DNA from: Axinella damicornis
Taxonomy: Eukaryota > Porifera > Demospongiae > Axinellida > Axinellidae
Direction: 5' to 3'
NCBI GenBank assembly: GCA_963931865.1
Contig: OZ007510.1
Location: 250,501-314,500, forward strand
Length of the DNA: 64,000 bases
Position 1 is the stretch's first letter; each line of letters begins with the position of its first letter. This document shows positions 1 to 12,088 of the stretch, in pieces. The notes beneath the pieces are model-generated. The model saw nothing but the letters and a program-made list of their open reading frames with translations, was not told the DNA's origin and made no database searches. A program made the translations under genes and the position numbers.

Positions 1-130
1 GAAGAGCCTAGCTACACTCCTCATGCCCGTAGCCAGGGGGGTCAGTGGAACACCCATAGAGCCAACTGAGCAGTAAGTTGAGTAACAGAGAAATCATAAT
101 AGTATGCAAGTGATTATACACAGGCAGAAT

Positions 131-672
131 ACTGACTAGGCCTTGACAAATTATGCTAGCATAATAATAGGTACTCAAGAGCATAACATTAAGGAAATTA
201 TGCTGGAATAATAGGCATAAATATCCAGACCTGTGAGAATAATAGGCTACAATACTTATAATTGAAGCTGTACTAAACAGCATGCTTGCTCAGACTCGCT
301 GGTGTGCAGGCCTATCTCGCAAAGCCACACCCTCACACTAAACATTAGCATGCAAACTGATTCTACATCTTATACTGGTTCAGCCATCCTCTGAAGCTGT
401 AGAGCGAATGTTCACCATCTTGCAAGACTCCTTTATCCATATATCAACAACAGTCATCGCCAGAGAAATAATATGCTCCTGTACAATGTATATATGCTGC
501 AGTACAAGAATGCTGAGTGAAGAATAGTGTTGACAAATTATGCTAGCATAATTTTGAGAATAATAGGACAACTTCAAAGCATAATAGGCATTAATGCTGA
601 GAATAAGGGAATAGAATAATATTAATAGGGCAGAAAAAAAGCATAATTATTTGTCAAGGCCTAATACTGACC
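131..672. repeat. Putative non-autonomous element with terminal inverted repeats
   Basis: The left end (about 131-155) contains GGCCTTGACAAATTATGC after ACTGACTA. The right end (about 641-672) is the near reverse complement and ends GGCCTAATACTGAC. An internal second copy of the GACAAATTATGCTAGCATAA motif lies near 531-551. The inside is AT-rich, with repeated AATAATAGG and GCATAA words and no coding potential. This looks like a MITE-type element. No clear target-site duplication was found. Confidence 0.45.
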
Positions 673-1227
673 TCACCCTCCTTCCTAAACTTATGTACGA
701 GCGTGTTCATCTCACAGAAATCCCACTCTCTCTTCCAACTATCATCGAATTGGCCTTGCCTCTTCAGTCAGCAAAGCTGCTTGACCTCTGCTTGAACTCT
801 GGCATACCTTAGGCTCACCCGACTTGACTTCAGTCTCACCACGGGCCAGACTTCACAATCGTCTGGGAACGAGACTGGACAAATTTCACCAGGTCTACAG
901 AAGGTAAGCGCAGGTTTCATGCCAGCACCTGCTCCTGGAGCTTTCTGACCTCCAGTTTGTGTTGAGCTCTAGTCTGTGACATGTCGTTAGTGTGTATAGT
1001 GTACGTGACCTTTGAACCGCGGGGCGCGCGCAACCGGAAACGGGCTTAAATACTGAATTTGTAGCAAGTTTTGGCGGGATGTCGGGATGGCACACTCGCT
1101 AAGCACTTGCTTTACAGCCTGGGGGTTGAGTGTTCGCCTCCCCAATAACCGAGTACGAGTCTGGGCCACTCCGTACACACCGGTTCCTGACTTCCCCGCC
1201 TAGCAGCCGGAGTACGCCGGTTCCCAT
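673..1227. other. Non-coding stretch, nothing recognised
   Basis: No ORF here resembles a known protein and no convincing exon was found. A single arm of the dispersed CTGGGAACGAGACT hairpin motif occurs near 865-880. The sequence may be intergenic or belong to a gene beyond the left edge. Confidence 0.4.
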
Positions 1228-1362
1228 CTGACCACCGAAGCTAAAGGTGTTCTGGTAGAAAGCAGGTTAGCCTCCTGTGATTCCAGTCACGCCTATCCAG
1301 CGCTCCTGAGGCTTACACTTCGGTGTCCGACCTGTCACGGAGGGATGGGTGTGTTGCTAGGT
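1228..1362. repeat. Dispersed repeat, copy 1 (T-rich tail follows)
   Basis: This block of about 135 bases, starting CTGACCACCGAAGCTAAAGG and ending near GTGTTGCTAGG, recurs almost unchanged at 1714-1847. Both copies are followed by a T-rich run (1363-1420 here). A fixed body plus T-rich tail suggests a SINE-like or other short retroposed element. I could not identify a family, and a pol III B box was not clear. Confidence 0.5.
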
Positions 1363-1713
1363 TTGTTTTTTTCTTCTTCTTTTTTTCATTTTCTTTTTTT
1401 TTTCCTCATGAGGGAGGCTGCTGGGCTTGGTTTTTATTTTCTCATGATGGAGGCTGCTGAGCGTGATGCTTTATTTATTTTTGGTTGCTTTTCTTTGTCT
1501 GTATTTGGGAGGGAGGCTGCTTATGTTAGTCTTGGTTGGTAGCCTCAAACAATGGTGTGCATCAATAATTATAATGAATGCTACGTATACATGAAACCTT
1601 GTTCCCCTCGGCCTTTTTGTGGTGGTCTATGCTCATGGGAGTCTTGGGATGGCAAGGCCGAGTCAGTGTAACGTCCATGTCTCATTTGAAGGTCTCTCTG
1701 CTACTACTAGTAC

Positions 1714-1847
1714 CATCTGACCACCGAAGCTAAAGGTGTCTGGTTGAAAGTAGGTTAGCCTCCTGTGATTCCAGTCACGCCTATCCAACGCTCCTGAGGC
1801 TTACACTTTGGTGTCTGACCTGTCACGGAGGGATAGGTGTGTTGCTA
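1714..1847. repeat. Dispersed repeat, copy 2 (T-rich tail follows)
   Basis: Second copy of the block at 1228-1362, differing by a few substitutions and a one-base indel. It is followed by a T-rich tract (about 1853-1925). The shared 3' boundary supports a discrete element, not a chance local duplication. About 350 bases of T-rich non-coding DNA separate the two copies. Confidence 0.5.
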
Positions 1848-2798
1848 GGTTGACTTTTTTTTAGGATTGTTTTTTTTTTTTTGTTGTTTGTCAGTTATTT
1901 TTTTTATTTGTTTCTTTTTAAACTTTCCTTTCAAAATTGCCTTATTAAAATAATTGCCTTATTAAAAAATAATTATAGTCTCTTGGTCCGAGTTTTCAGT
2001 GTACCCCCTCCATGAGCTTGGAGTGTCTTCGCTTTAGGCTGGTGTTCCAAGGACTCGGAAAGGAGGCCATGCAGAGCCCTACTTAGTTCAACATTTGGAT
2101 TTTGGTAAGAAAAAGCTGTAGTTTTGCCAGGACTAGCGCTGTACTGGGTGTCCTGGGCCCAAGAACTTGTTTCTCTGAAGGACATTGTTTATTTACCACG
2201 CATGTGTTCTGGTGTAGAATAGGAAATGGAGGTAATTGTATGTATGTATTAGAATTAGCATAATTTGTTCAGGTCATACACGACGGTGCTGTTCATGGAC
2301 TGGGCGGTTAGAAGCCAGACTCACTAGCAGTCAACACCAGCTTGACTGGTGCTGCAGCAAGGAACTTTCTCACCATTGCATACAATTACCGACTACATGT
2401 ACATTGTGTTCAAACTGTCTAATATTACAATGTGATCAATTGCAATTGCATTACAACGTCACTTGATGTCTTTTGTGCAATCCGTGTGTGTTCTGTGCTG
2501 CCTTCAACATGATGAATATGAATATCGATATCGCCCTCAATGGGAGACATACAAATGCCTAAACTTAGGTGAGAAGGAAATGTTCTTGTCTATTAGTCTC
2601 TCCATCAGCACTCGCACATTCCATTCTTTGTCCCAAGTTCAGGTCGTCCAACATGCTCCAGCACAGATGCAGTTTGAAGCTGCCTTCAATACGCGCATGC
2701 GCGGGGGTAGTGTGGGGGAATGACACTACACCACCAACGGATGCGTTCCGATTTAAGGGTTGGTCACCTGCAGTCTACAGTATTAGTCTTCAAGTACG
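1848..2798. other. Intergenic stretch upstream of the folate receptor-like gene
   Basis: No ORF with recognisable homology was found. The first half is T-rich. The later part, near 2690-2705, contains a short GC-rich palindrome (GCGCATGCGC) about 100 bases before the first ATG of the next gene and may belong to its promoter. Confidence 0.35.
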
Positions 2799-5109
<2,311 letters not shown>

Positions 5110-5312
5110 TGGCAGACTCGAGACAGCTACAGTCAAGGAACTGCCGTAGCCAGGTGTTAATACTATACTTTGTGAGGAGCATATATCATATTCAACACTG
5201 TACCCAATAACCTGACGATGATACACCATGAATCATGAATCATGAAAATAGTACAAAACTACACACCTAGTTGCAGCATCATACAAGAGGTGCCTAGGCA
5301 GCATGATACACC

Positions 5313-8300
5313 TCATTGTGCAAGTTTGAAGTTCAGTGGCCGTGGGGTCATGAACTGTTTGACGACATCATTGGTGACGGTCTTCCTCCTCTCCTGGTAG
5401 TCTCCCACGAGACGCCCGAGGACCGTGATCAGCTCCTTCTTGAGCTCTCCCGTCAGCATCTCACCACTCTCATACGCCTGGAGGAGGGGGTGCCGCAAGG
5501 CCAGGTGAAACGTCCCAAAGCACCAGTGCAGGTAAACTGCTTTGAGATACCTACCTGTTTGATTTGAGCGAGCCGCTGGTCGTCATCCAGGAGAAAGCTG
5601 AGGTACTGGTAGGAGACGTCTACCTCTGTGTTGCCCCCCAGCCTCCGGTGGTCCTCCTTCGTGTCCTGACCACCACTGAACGCATACTTTATGATCTGAA
5701 CACGGTCAAAGAAAACTACATGTACCTTGACAGGCTGGAACAGGCAACACTGCCTCAGTACACCTTACACCTTGACAGGCTGGAACAGGCAACACTGCCT
5801 AGGTACACACGTGTAGTACTGTGTAGTACGTCTGACACTACTAGTGTCCATGAGCATTTAATGATAAGAGCTGCTGAGTTTCCAAGTGCTGAAATATAAT
5901 GGTATGCTACATCCGCCAGACACACCAGAGTGAACCTGTCTAGGTACCCCTGGCTGAATTACCAATCCCCTTATTTTGATCTTAAAGTGGAAACTCAGCT
6001 GTGCCCCCCACAGGCAGCCACTCCCTGCACCTTGTGCTTGATCTCCTGGGGTGTGTCGGTAAGGAAGATGGAGGACGTGGGATCACTGGCACTCATCTTG
6101 GACTGGGGCCCCTGCAGAGCTGGGAAGAACGTGGAGTGGAGCAGAGCAGGCTTGGGGAAGCCCAGGCGGGGAGCCACATCACGCGTCATGCGGAAGTAGG
6201 GATCCTAGAGTAAGGAAGAGAGAGAGAGCGGGTGAGGAGTGGAGCAGTGTGGGGGGAGGGCAGGTCTACAGACTCACACAGTGTTGTCCAGTAGTGGCAG
6301 GTGCTGATGGTACAACGTACCTGGTCGATGGCGCAGGGGATAAGGCAATGAATGTCCTTGTTCTCCCCAAAGATCTGTGGGAAGGAGGTGCTGAATGCCG
6401 GGGCCGCCTGCACTGCTGGGAACGCCATTTTACCTACAGGGAGGAGACAAGAGTTGAAGTGGGAGTGGGTGCTCCAGGTGTTACCCTGATGTATGCCCAC
6501 TGCAGCGTTTGGAGGCGTTGGTGCTGCAGGATGTGGGGTCTCCAGGAATGTATGCTACACCAGAAAGGTTAACTAGGGATGTGCCATAACCAAGATAATG
6601 AGACAAGTGACATGTTGGTTGGAGCAACACTAACTTGTGAGGAACATGCTAACCACAACCACTAGTATAGCTGTCCCACTATGCTCAGTATTCATTCACC
6701 AACTATTTCTAACAGACGATCGCTTCCCAGGTCTGCCTGCGAACTGACCTATGCAGTCTGTGTCCTGGAAGCCGAAGATGCCCTTTGCCTGGTTCATGGT
6801 CACGCACTTCTGTGTCCGGAGCACGTTACGGTAGAAGTTGGGACAGCAGCTAGTCAGTAGGGGAGACAGCAATGGTGACACAGCGCACACACAGTAGGGG
6901 AGACAGCAATGGTGACACAGTGCACACACAGTACATAGCAGCAGACTTCAGTAGCAGACTTCAGCAGGCTGTCGCTTCAACTGAAGCTGTTCTACTAGAC
7001 CCACAGTACTAACAGTGAGCTAGGGAATACAGGGGGATGGATGAGCAGGCACACTCCCCCCTCCCCACTGGCAGGCACACTCCCCCTCCCCACTGGCAGG
7101 CACACTCCCCCCTCCCCACTGGCAGGCACACTCCCCCCTCCCCACTGGCAGGCACACTCCCCCCTCCCCACTGGCAGGCACACTACCCCTCCCCACTGGC
7201 AGGCACACTCCCCCTCCCCACTGGCAGGCACACTCCCCCCTCCCCACTGGCAGGCACACTCCCCCTCCCCACTGGCAGGCACACTCCCCCCCCCCCCACT
7301 GGCAGGCACACTCCCCCTCCCCACTGGCAGGCACACTCCCCCTCCCCACTGGCAGGCACACTCCCCCCTCCCCACTGGCAGGCACGCTCCCCCCTCCCCA
7401 CTGGCAGGCATACTACCCCTCCCCACTGGCAGGCACACTCCCTCCTCCCCACTGGCAGGCACACTCCCCCCTCCCCACTGGCAGGCATACTACCCCTCCC
7501 CACTGGCAGGCACACTCCCCCTCCCCACTGGCAGGCACACTCCCCCTCCCCACTGGCAGGCACACTCCCCCTCCCCACTGGCAGGCACACTCCCCCCTCC
7601 CCACTGGCAGGCATACTACCCCTCCCCACTGGCAGGCACACTCCCTCCTCCCCACTGGCAGGCACACTCCCCCTCCCCACTGGCAGGCACACTCCCCCCT
7701 GGCAGGCACACCCGTCCTCCCCACTGGCAGGCATACTCCCCCCTCCCCACTGGCAGGCACACCCGTCCTCCCCACTGGCAGGCATACTCCCCCCTCCCCA
7801 CTGGCAGGCACCACTCCCGCACACTCCTCCCTCCGCATACTCCCCCCTCCCCACTGGCAGGCACCACTCCCGCACACTCCTCCCTCCGCATACTCCCCCC
7901 TCCCCACTGGCAGGCACCACTCCCGCACACTCCTCCCTCCGCATACTCCCCCCTCCCCACTGGCAGGCACCACTCCCGCACACTCCTCCCTCCCCACTGG
8001 AAGGCACACTCCCCCCCCCCCCCTCTCCAATGGATAACATACACACCTCATGTAGTCAAGGTCGGAGAAAATGAAGGTCTTGTTGACATCGAAGCCACAA
8101 GCAACAATGTCCTTGGCATTCTCAATGGCTAGCCTGTGAGCCTCCTCAAGCGTCAGGTCTTTCCAGAGGAACTTCTCATCATCTGTCAACTGCACTACCA
8201 GGGGCACGTCAAACACGTCCTGCAGGTACCTGGGGGCGGGGACACAGCACAAGGCAGATGGGCGTGGCATGGAGAATCTTACATGATTATACCAGGTGCA

Positions 8301-9302
8301 ATGTAGCAAAGATAACACAACAATCCTGTGACAGGAGGCGTGTCCTCATACTTAGTGAAGACGAAGGGGATGAGGTGGCCCAGGTGCATGGACTCTGAGG
8401 AGGGCCCACGGCCAGTGTAGAGGAAGAATGGCTTCTGCTTCTCACATGCATCCAATATGCTGTGCATATCCCTGGGGAAGAACGGGTGGTGATATGTGCC
8501 ATTGGTGAAATACGTGATGGGTGGGATGTGTGCCAGGTGACCTAGGGGACGTGTGCCAGGTGGGGATGTGTGCTAGGTGGGGATGTGTGCTAGGTGATGT
8601 GCTAGGTGGAGATGTGTGCTAGGTGGAGATGTGTGCTAGGTGATGTGTGCCAGGTGGGGATGTGTGCCAGGTGGGGATGTGTGCTAGGTGGGGATGTGTG
8701 CTAGGTGGGGATGTGTGCTAGGTGGGGATGTGTGCTAGGTGGGGATGTGTGCTAGGTGGGGATGTGTGCTAGGTGAGGATGTGAGCTAGGTGGGGATGTG
8801 TGCTAGGTGGGATGTGTGCTAGGTGGGGATGTGTGCTAGGTGGGGATGTGCTGGGGGGTCACGTCAACAGCATGATGCATGCACCAACCGGTGAGAGAAG
8901 AAGATGCCTCTGCGAAGAAAGTGGTGCGGCTTCTGCTTGGTCACAGCTTCTATCCTCTCCAGAAGTTCCTTGTCAATACGCTGGCTCCCAAACTGCCCTG
9001 GAAGATGGCGATCAAGAGGACACATAAACGGAAGGGGCTGTTCCTGCCTCGAAATCAGTTGCACACGGCACATACACACCATACACAAAATACCTCAGCA
9101 CTGATCACTTTCAGCACACTACTGAAAGCGAACAGGTTGGGTCTGGATAAATATTTGTGAGACAAAGTTACTGGTACTGACTGATCAGTTTGTCATAGTC
9201 GATGCCTTTCTGTCCCTCCCCTGCGTGCGCCTCCCAAGGCGTCACGACCTGCTCCCCCTGCACCGAGCCCACGTCCTCCACACCCCTCTGTTGCTCCGCC
9301 AT
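5313..9302 (-). CDS. WARS1: Tryptophan--tRNA ligase, cytoplasmic
   Basis: This enzyme charges tRNA-Trp with tryptophan in the cytosol. Nine exons (9302-9182, 8997-8889, 8471-8352, 8229-8047, 6849-6749, 6433-6321, 6204-6031, 5695-5555, 5477-5313) join in frame to about 408 aa. The class I signature is present: [17 protein letters not shown] carries the HIGH-type motif and [13 protein letters not shown] the KMSKS-type motif. The C-terminus ([18 protein letters not shown] ... [17 protein letters not shown]) matches animal cytosolic TrpRS closely. The start, [12 protein letters not shown], leads almost directly into the catalytic core at IDYDKLI. The N-terminal WHEP domain of vertebrate WARS1 is therefore missing, at least from this model. 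Exon 8 starts at ATCATAAAG, chosen because it restores the family's KxxKYAFSGG. Introns 2 and 4 contain large minisatellites. The start lies 141 bases from divergent AIDA. Confidence 0.95.
7046..8030. repeat. 1-kb GC-rich minisatellite in WARS1 intron 4
   Basis: About 40 units of 22-23 bases with consensus CACTCCCCCTCCCCACTGGCAGG fill most of the intron between exons 4 and 5. From about 7800 the unit lengthens by an insert containing CACTCCCGCACACTCCTCCCTCCGCATA, repeated four times. All frames are open over long stretches, which gives spurious ORFs of more than 300 codons. No protein is implied. Confidence 0.97.
8517..8850. repeat. 17-bp minisatellite in WARS1 intron 2
   Basis: Tandem units of GGGGATGTGTGCTAGGT (about 17 bases, around 20 copies with small variants such as GGAGATGTGTGCTAGGT) lie between exons 2 and 3. 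Confidence 0.95.
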
Positions 9303-9443
9303 ACCTGTACCTACTCCGACCAGCAGCTGATGCAAGAACTATGAAGAACTATGCGTGGGACCATCGTGCAGTGATCGCCACGTGGTTGGGCAGCCCCGAA
9401 CATTATCTATATATCATGATTATTGATTCTGATCTGGGTGGCG
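9303..9443. promoter_or_regulatory. Probable bidirectional promoter, WARS1/AIDA
   Basis: Only 141 bases separate the divergent start codons of WARS1 and AIDA. Any promoter for both genes must lie in or overlap this interval or the 5' UTRs. No TATA box is placed convincingly for either gene. The call rests on gene arrangement. Confidence 0.55.
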
Positions 9444-10789
9444 ATGGCTATGACAAGTGGCGATCGCGGGAAGGCGCTGCAAGGTCTGGTGCAGTCGCTA
9501 CAGCAGTGCGTGGAGGCCGAAGCGTGGGGCCTTCGCGTGGAAGCCGCGGAGGAGGGACAGAAGTAAGCGTGTGGGTGGGTGGAGCACATTGGGATTTGCA
9601 CGGTATTACGGTTTTGGTAATCGATGTGGATATTGGTCCGGCAGGAAGTAGGGCAATGGGTTAGGGATTATTAGGGCTTCTAGATGCGTGCGGGTTTCCG
9701 GTACCTATACCTAAAGTATGTACTTCCTGCCGGACCAATATCCACGTCGTTTGGTAAAACGAAGTGGTTACTTCCTGCCGGACCCGAAGTGGTTACTTCC
9801 TGCCGGACCAGTAGAGGGCTCATGTTCTAGGGGCTGAGGGTCTGGAACCAAACTCACTCTGTCGCTCGTCCTGTTTCAGATCTGTGCGCAAGCTGAGGCA
9901 GGCCGCAGCCGCAGACAATCACTGCTTTACAACTGAAGAGAAGGTGTGTACCGCGGGCATCACTATACACACATTACACTACAAGGAACATCATCATCAT
10001 CTACCTATCCTGTTTCCCCAGGACCTATTCCTGCGGATGTCCCACGGCCTGCAGCTGAGAGCGTCCAGCCTACAGGTACAGGTACGTATTTATAGTTATA
10101 TCATGGGTGCTGGGTTGTATGGGCTGCCTGTGGACCCATGGCCGGACCACCTACTACCCTGTGGTCTAGTCTCGTTCCCAGACCTTTTATCCAGCGCATG
10201 TATACTAAAAGCGATCCGTGCTGGGGTTGGTTGGGTCTGGGACCGAGACTACCTGTGGCCGTATGTATTTCATGTCAGGAGGATAGCTACACCCCCTGGG
10301 GAGATCTCCTGACCACGGACATGATACCCCACCCTACGCAGGACCTCTCATCAGTGCAAGAGTCCAGCTCAGAGGACAGTGTTGATGTGAAGAGGTACAC
10401 ATCAGGTACTGACTGTGCTAGCCTCTGAGCATGTTGTGGAGTGGTGTTTCAAAGCACAGTCTCCCCTCACACGCAGCCTTGGAGTCTCTGTTAAGTGGCA
10501 GCGCCAGTGCAGAGGAGTTGGCGAGCAGGCTTGCTGGCATGCTTCCTCAGCCACAGAGCAGTGGCTTGCAACTGTGAGCCAAACTATCCTCACCAGTCAC
10601 TGTCCTCAACCCTCATCCTCCACCTCCCCCCCCCCCCCCCCTTCCCCACTCCACCTCTCCTCCTCCTCCCTCCTTCCCCCTCCTCCTCCTCCCTCCTTCC
10701 CCCTCCTCCTCCTCCCTCCTTCCCCCTCCTCCTCCTCCCTCCTTCCCCCTCCTCCTCCTCCCTCCTTCCCCCTCCTCCTCCTCCCTCCT

Positions 10790-10820
<31 letters not shown>

Positions 10821-11792
10821 AGGCCAGAGCGGTCCAGGTCACTACCACTATCGGAAGAATGTTCAACTGCAGTTGTCGGGAAAGGTGAATCTATTTTCTG
10901 TCCGACCATACTGAATGTATCCAATTCCCTCACCATACTGAATGTATCCGATTCCCTCACCATCGTGTGTGGTAAAGTGATGACATTCACTGGGTTAACT
11001 TGTACATACAAAGTACCAATGTCCAGTTTGCATGCTCAGAAGACTCCGGACATCTTCACTACCGCACCACACTGTGTCCCCTCCAGGTGGCAGCCTAGTG
11101 CATCGCGGTACCATGCAGCCTGGCTGTACCTACGTGACCATCACCATAGACAAGATTGGACTGAAGAATCCTCACAACTACATTGACCCCTTCATCACTG
11201 TCTCCGTCAAAAGTGAGCGGTAGACAACGCCAGGATGCAGGCACCACGTCGAGCATCTGGTATATAGTCATTGAAGATTTACTGCACACACAACTCACAT
11301 GCTCACAGACCACCTTGGTGTGGATGTGGAGTCCCCCCAGGACACGCCAGTAGCCTCACAGCGGGAGGTCTCGTACATCGTGTTTGGTGTGCCAGTGGAG
11401 ATCCAGTACCCTGTTGGAGAGATCCCACATGGTGGGTGGGTCATGTGACGTGGTGGGTGGGTCATGTGCAAATATACAACCATTGGTGGATGACATTTCT
11501 CTTCAGGTTCAGCGATCTTCTTTGAGTTCAAGCACTTCAAGCCGAAGAAGCGCTCTACCAGCACCTGCTGCTTCTCATTCATGGAGATGGATGAGATCCG
11601 GCCGGGCAAGGCTTTCCTTGAGATGTGAGCTCTGCCAGATGTGTTGACTTTACTGTGTACATGCACCCCAACTGGCCTCTTATTTTCTCCTGCAGTTATA
11701 AGAAACCAACTGATTTTTGTCGAAAAAAGTTGTCCCTTCTCTCGATAAAGCCCCTCTACCTCCACCTGACTCTAGAACTCCGAAACACATAG
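9444..11792 (+). CDS. AIDA: Axin interactor, dorsalization-associated protein (AIDA)
   Basis: In vertebrates AIDA binds Axin and blocks Axin-driven JNK signalling. Its C-terminal C2-like domain binds phosphoinositides. Ten exons (9444-9562, 9880-9943, 10022-10075, 10342-10405, 10477-10573, 10823-10884, 11087-11212, 11309-11431, 11507-11624, 11696-11792) give about 307 aa, nearly the human length. The N-terminal half is helical (KALQGLVQSLQQCVEAEAW). The C-terminal C2-like part is highly recognisable: YVTITIDKIGLKNPHNYIDP, VESPQDTPVAS, SAIFFEFKHFKPKKRSTST, SFMEMDEIRPGKAFLEIYKK and KPLYLHL. Two in-frame ATGs (9444 and 9450) could start the protein. The exon 4 donor at 10405 was chosen because it keeps exon 5 in the frame SALESLLSGSASAEELASRL. 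Introns 1 and 5 hold a fold-back repeat and a long pyrimidine tract. Confidence 0.93.
9625..9808. repeat. Fold-back repeat in AIDA intron 1
   Basis: GTGGATATTGGTCCGGCAGGAAGTA (about 9626-9650) is matched in reverse complement at 9720-9745. Two further direct copies of ACTTCCTGCCGGACC follow, near 9770-9785 and 9793-9808. The core ACTTCCTGCCGG resembles an ETS-factor site. Because it is repeated and close to the promoter it could be regulatory, but it could equally be a small mobile-element remnant. Confidence 0.6.
10167..10251. repeat. Hairpin of the TAGTCTCGTTCCCAGAC family
   Basis: The left arm TAGTCTCGTTCCCAGACC and right arm GGGTCTGGGACCGAGACTA are inverted repeats around a loop of about 50 bases, in AIDA intron 3. 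It belongs to a family seen many times in the window. Confidence 0.75.
10619..10822. repeat. Polypyrimidine tract in AIDA intron 5
   Basis: About six repeats of CTCCTCCTCCCTCCTTCCCC are flanked by poly-C runs. The second run ends at the exon 6 acceptor (CCCAG). It is a mirror-like homopurine/homopyrimidine block that could form triplex DNA. The length of the C runs may be unreliable in the assembly. Confidence 0.92.
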
Positions 11793-11939
11793 AGCACAGG
11801 TAACAACATGACTTGTATGACTGTAGCATCAGTACAACAACCTGTTGGCACACCATCACTTGGACGTTTTATATCATTTTTACGACACTAAATCAGAAGA
11901 ATGGTACACTCTCGGGAAATAGTTCTGTAAGGTCAATAG

Positions 11940-12080
11940 AGAAGGGTGAGAAGAGAGGAGGAGGGAGGAGACAGGGAGAGGGGAGAAGAGAGGAGGAGGG
12001 AGGAGACAGGGAGAGGGGAGAAGAGAGGAGGAGGGAGGAGACGGGGAGAGGGGATCAGAGGGAGGAGGGGAAGGAGGAAA
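11940..12080. repeat. Polypurine minisatellite between AIDA and NAA80
   Basis: GGAGGAGGGAGGAGACAGGGAGAGGGGAGAAGA-type units are repeated about three times between the convergent stops of AIDA (11792) and NAA80 (12089). Confidence 0.88.
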
Positions 12081-12088
12081 TGATTTGC

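Noticed and set aside
1087..1170. Possible tRNA or tRNA-derived sequence
   Set aside because: The words GTTGAGTGTTCGCCTC and CTGGGCC recall tRNA boxes, but I could not fold a cloverleaf with a proper acceptor stem or anticodon loop.
7037..8318. Several open reading frames of 140-360 codons on both strands
   Set aside because: They are translations of a 22-23 bp GC-rich tandem repeat inside WARS1 intron 4. The repeat is open in many frames at once and the products are simple repeats such as TPPSPLAG.
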